Shown here in pieces: positions 29,097-31,065 of a stretch of 31,065 nt of DNA (its first letter is position 1; each line of letters opens with the position of its first letter). Position numbers and translations under genes: made by a program. The stretch spans positions 1 to 31,065 of the forward strand of contig NW_025955400.1 in assembly GCF_022376445.1 (NCBI RefSeq), written 5' to 3'. A model generated the notes under the pieces. It did not search any database, was not told the DNA's origin, and was given only the letters and a program-made list of their open reading frames with translations. The DNA comes from Fomitopsis serialis. Its lineage: Eukaryota > Basidiomycota > Agaricomycetes > Polyporales > Fomitopsidaceae.

Positions 29097-31065
29097 ATGA
29101 GGCCTGCCGTTCTTTACGTGACACTCCCGGCGTTCTGTCCCTAGTAGGGACGAGCTATGCTCAGCCTCAGCTACTAGCAGAGATGTGTCCACAGTTTGCG
29201 AGGAGATTGCAGCGGCAATTTCCTCAGAGTCTGACATTTACTATCCATGTACGCATTGATTCGTCATGCCCTCAACTTCGACTGACAAACCGTTCGATAC
29301 AGCTACTCTGCAGTATACCGCCGCGAACTTTCATTGGTGTCCTCCAGCACTCAGCAATCAACTTGCACTGTGGAGCCCGGCAATGTCGAGGATGTGGGCG
29401 CTGTGGTCAGTTGTCCGCGCATCGGGACGGCTATCTGAGTTCTGATGACAGTGAATAGCTGAAAGTTCTGGCGAAAACCAGACACCCTTTGGCGTAGGTC
29501 ACTTCGATGAGCACGTCGTTGTCTCATTTCACATCTCAACAGATCAAGGGCGGCGGACATACGGCCAACCCGGTTCTCATCAACGCCCGGGGTCGAGGTC
29601 GCGATGTCGCGCTTCACGGCGTGACTTACGACGACTCGACGGGATCGCGAGTATCGGCGCGGGAACATCTGGGACGATGTGTATTCTGCGCTGGAACCTT
29701 ATTCTGTGAACGTAGTCGGCGGACGCGTGACCGGTGTCGGCGTCGCTGGGTTCACGCTTGGTGGAGGTTAGTCGGAATGTTCGAGACTTATATCAGTTCT
29801 TGACACGTATTGCAGGTTTCTCTTTCAAGACGAATGAGTATGGCTTGACCATCGATACGGTCAAAGGGTTCGAATTGGTCTTGTCTAACGGCACAGCTAC
29901 GAATGTGACTGCTTCGACGAACCCCGACCTATTCTTTGCTCTGAAGGTGATTAAATATATCACGTTGGAGGCTGACAGTGCTAACTGCCTTGTACAGGGT
30001 GGCTTCAACAACTTTGTAGCATCTCTTCCCTCGAACTCCGACGTTGACTCATGCGGTAATCCAGGGCATTGTCACGACCTTCTACCTGGAAGCCTACACA
30101 CAGAGCCAAGTTTGGGTACGCAGCCTCACCCAATTTCACGCGTCACATATTATATCCTGATTTCTTGACAGGGCGGTGCCATTCTGATCTCGGGGACACC
30201 AAGTGAAGTCGTAGTGGCCACTCAGAACTTCTACGACAACGTGACCGACCCAAAAGCTGCGATTCTCACCACCATCAACAATGAGATAGGTATTGTAAGT
30301 TGCTCATATGTTTAGCCCTTCCTCTTATACGGGCAACTCACGACAATTCTGGACTGCGTAGCCGATCACTGAGCTCACCATTTTCTATAATGCACCGACC
30401 CCGCCGGCTGGCATGTTCGACGAATTCTTGGCTATCCCAGCAATCTCCACGGACATCTCAACGCGCTCATACTTGTCGCTTGTCACGTCCACACCTGCTA
30501 ACGCGACACAAACCGAGCGGTAAGCTTGAAACACGTCGGAGGCTATGTCCGAAACGTGACAATATCAATGGCTTTATATAGCGGTTACTTCCATTCGGTG
30601 TCTCTCTTCAACCTGACCATCCCGCTTCTTAACGCGATTGTCAACGAGACCACGGTTTGTCCCAACCTTTAGTCTCGACCTGACGATCCACTAATCGGAG
30701 GTCTCTACTTAGTACTGGGCGGAAACATTAGCTCTCCAAGTCCCCGGTCTGTTCGTCAGCTACGATGTCGAGCCGTTCCTCCCGACCTATCTGTCGCACG
30801 GATCGGACTCTGCGTGGCCTCCCAGCCGCGCCACAGGGCTGCTGCCCTGAACATCTACTACTCATGGTGGTACCCAGAGAGCGATGCCCTCGTCAACCGA
30901 GTCATGCTCCAAAGCGCAGAGTACCTCACACAGTTTGCCGTGTCGCAGGGCCAAGACGTAGCGGACGTGTCGTTGTATCCAAACTACGCGATATGGAACA
31001 CCACTGTGGAACGGTTGTACGGCGGTAACCTGGCGAGGCTGCAGAGTATCAAGGCGGAATACGAC
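29097..31065 (+). CDS. Secreted FAD-linked oxidase (BBE-like), partial and frameshifted
   Basis: A berberine-bridge-enzyme-like FAD oxidase with a PCMH-type FAD-binding domain; fungal members oxidise sugars or secondary metabolites outside the cell. Start: M-R-P-A-V-L-Y-V-T-L-P-A, with a second frame giving L-V-G-T-S-Y-A-Q, a likely signal peptide. Exons: 29097-29248, 29303-29405, 29459-29493, 29543-29766, 29816-29946, 29998-30015, 30065-30115, 30172-30294, 30362-30519, 30582-30654 and 30713 to the window end. Landmarks: I-K-G-G-G-H-T-A-N-P (the GGGH His normally binds FAD), G-R-V-T-G-V-G-V-A-G-F-T-L-G-G-G, Y-G-L-T-I-D-T-V, S-Y-D-V-E-P-F, and the BBE motif Y-P-N-Y-A-I-W-N-T-T-V-E-R. Seven or more frame breaks (exons 1-4 and 11) fit single bases lost from homopolymers; one creates a TGA at 30848. 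All splice borders and exons 5-10 are clean. The C-terminus lies beyond the window. Confidence 0.85.

Overview
The window looks like nuclear DNA of an agaricomycete fungus, probably polypore-like. The genes are cut by many introns of 45-71 bases with GT..AG ends, the coding exons are GC-rich, and the families (fungus-type DUF2828/vWA proteins, short agaricomycete BTB proteins, FAD-linked secreted oxidases) are typical of that group. I see no tRNA, rRNA, CRISPR array, or recognisable transposase or reverse transcriptase. The taxonomic placement is inference from family style, not from a search.

Layout from left to right. 1-1.8 kb: no supported gene. 1.8-2.9 kb (+): alpha/beta hydrolase. 3.2-4.3 kb (-): BTB/POZ protein. 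4.8-7.2 kb and 7.9-10.0 kb (both -): a tandem pair of DUF2828 proteins carrying a C-terminal von Willebrand A-like domain. 11.4-13.6 kb (+): translation factor eIF2A, a five-exon housekeeping gene. 13.6-20.1 kb: a rearranged accessory stretch with two convergent BTB paralogues (15.7-16.8 kb + and 17.7-18.8 kb -), a 5' and a 3' relic of further DUF2828 copies, a 48-base inverted repeat, and a short piece resembling the Brix ribosome-biogenesis protein Ssf1/PPAN. 20.1-21.3 kb (+): membrane-anchored GT8/glycogenin-type glycosyltransferase. 22.5-24.0 kb (+): Ser/Pro-rich unknown protein with an internal duplication. 24.1-25.4 kb (+): protein kinase interrupted by frameshifts. 25.4-29.1 kb: no firm gene. 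29.1 kb to the right edge (+): secreted FAD-linked (berberine-bridge-like) oxidase, also frameshifted and cut off by the window end.

These genes do not form an obvious pathway. The main theme is local gene-family turnover: DUF2828 and BTB genes duplicated in tandem or inverted, with decayed pieces left between them. A second theme is technical. Nearly every frameshift in the kinase, in the FAD oxidase and at the first DUF2828 start can be explained by one base missing from a short homopolymer, while splice sites and catalytic motifs remain intact. Uncorrected sequencing or assembly errors are therefore at least as likely as true gene death. I did not find a convincing new multi-gene system.
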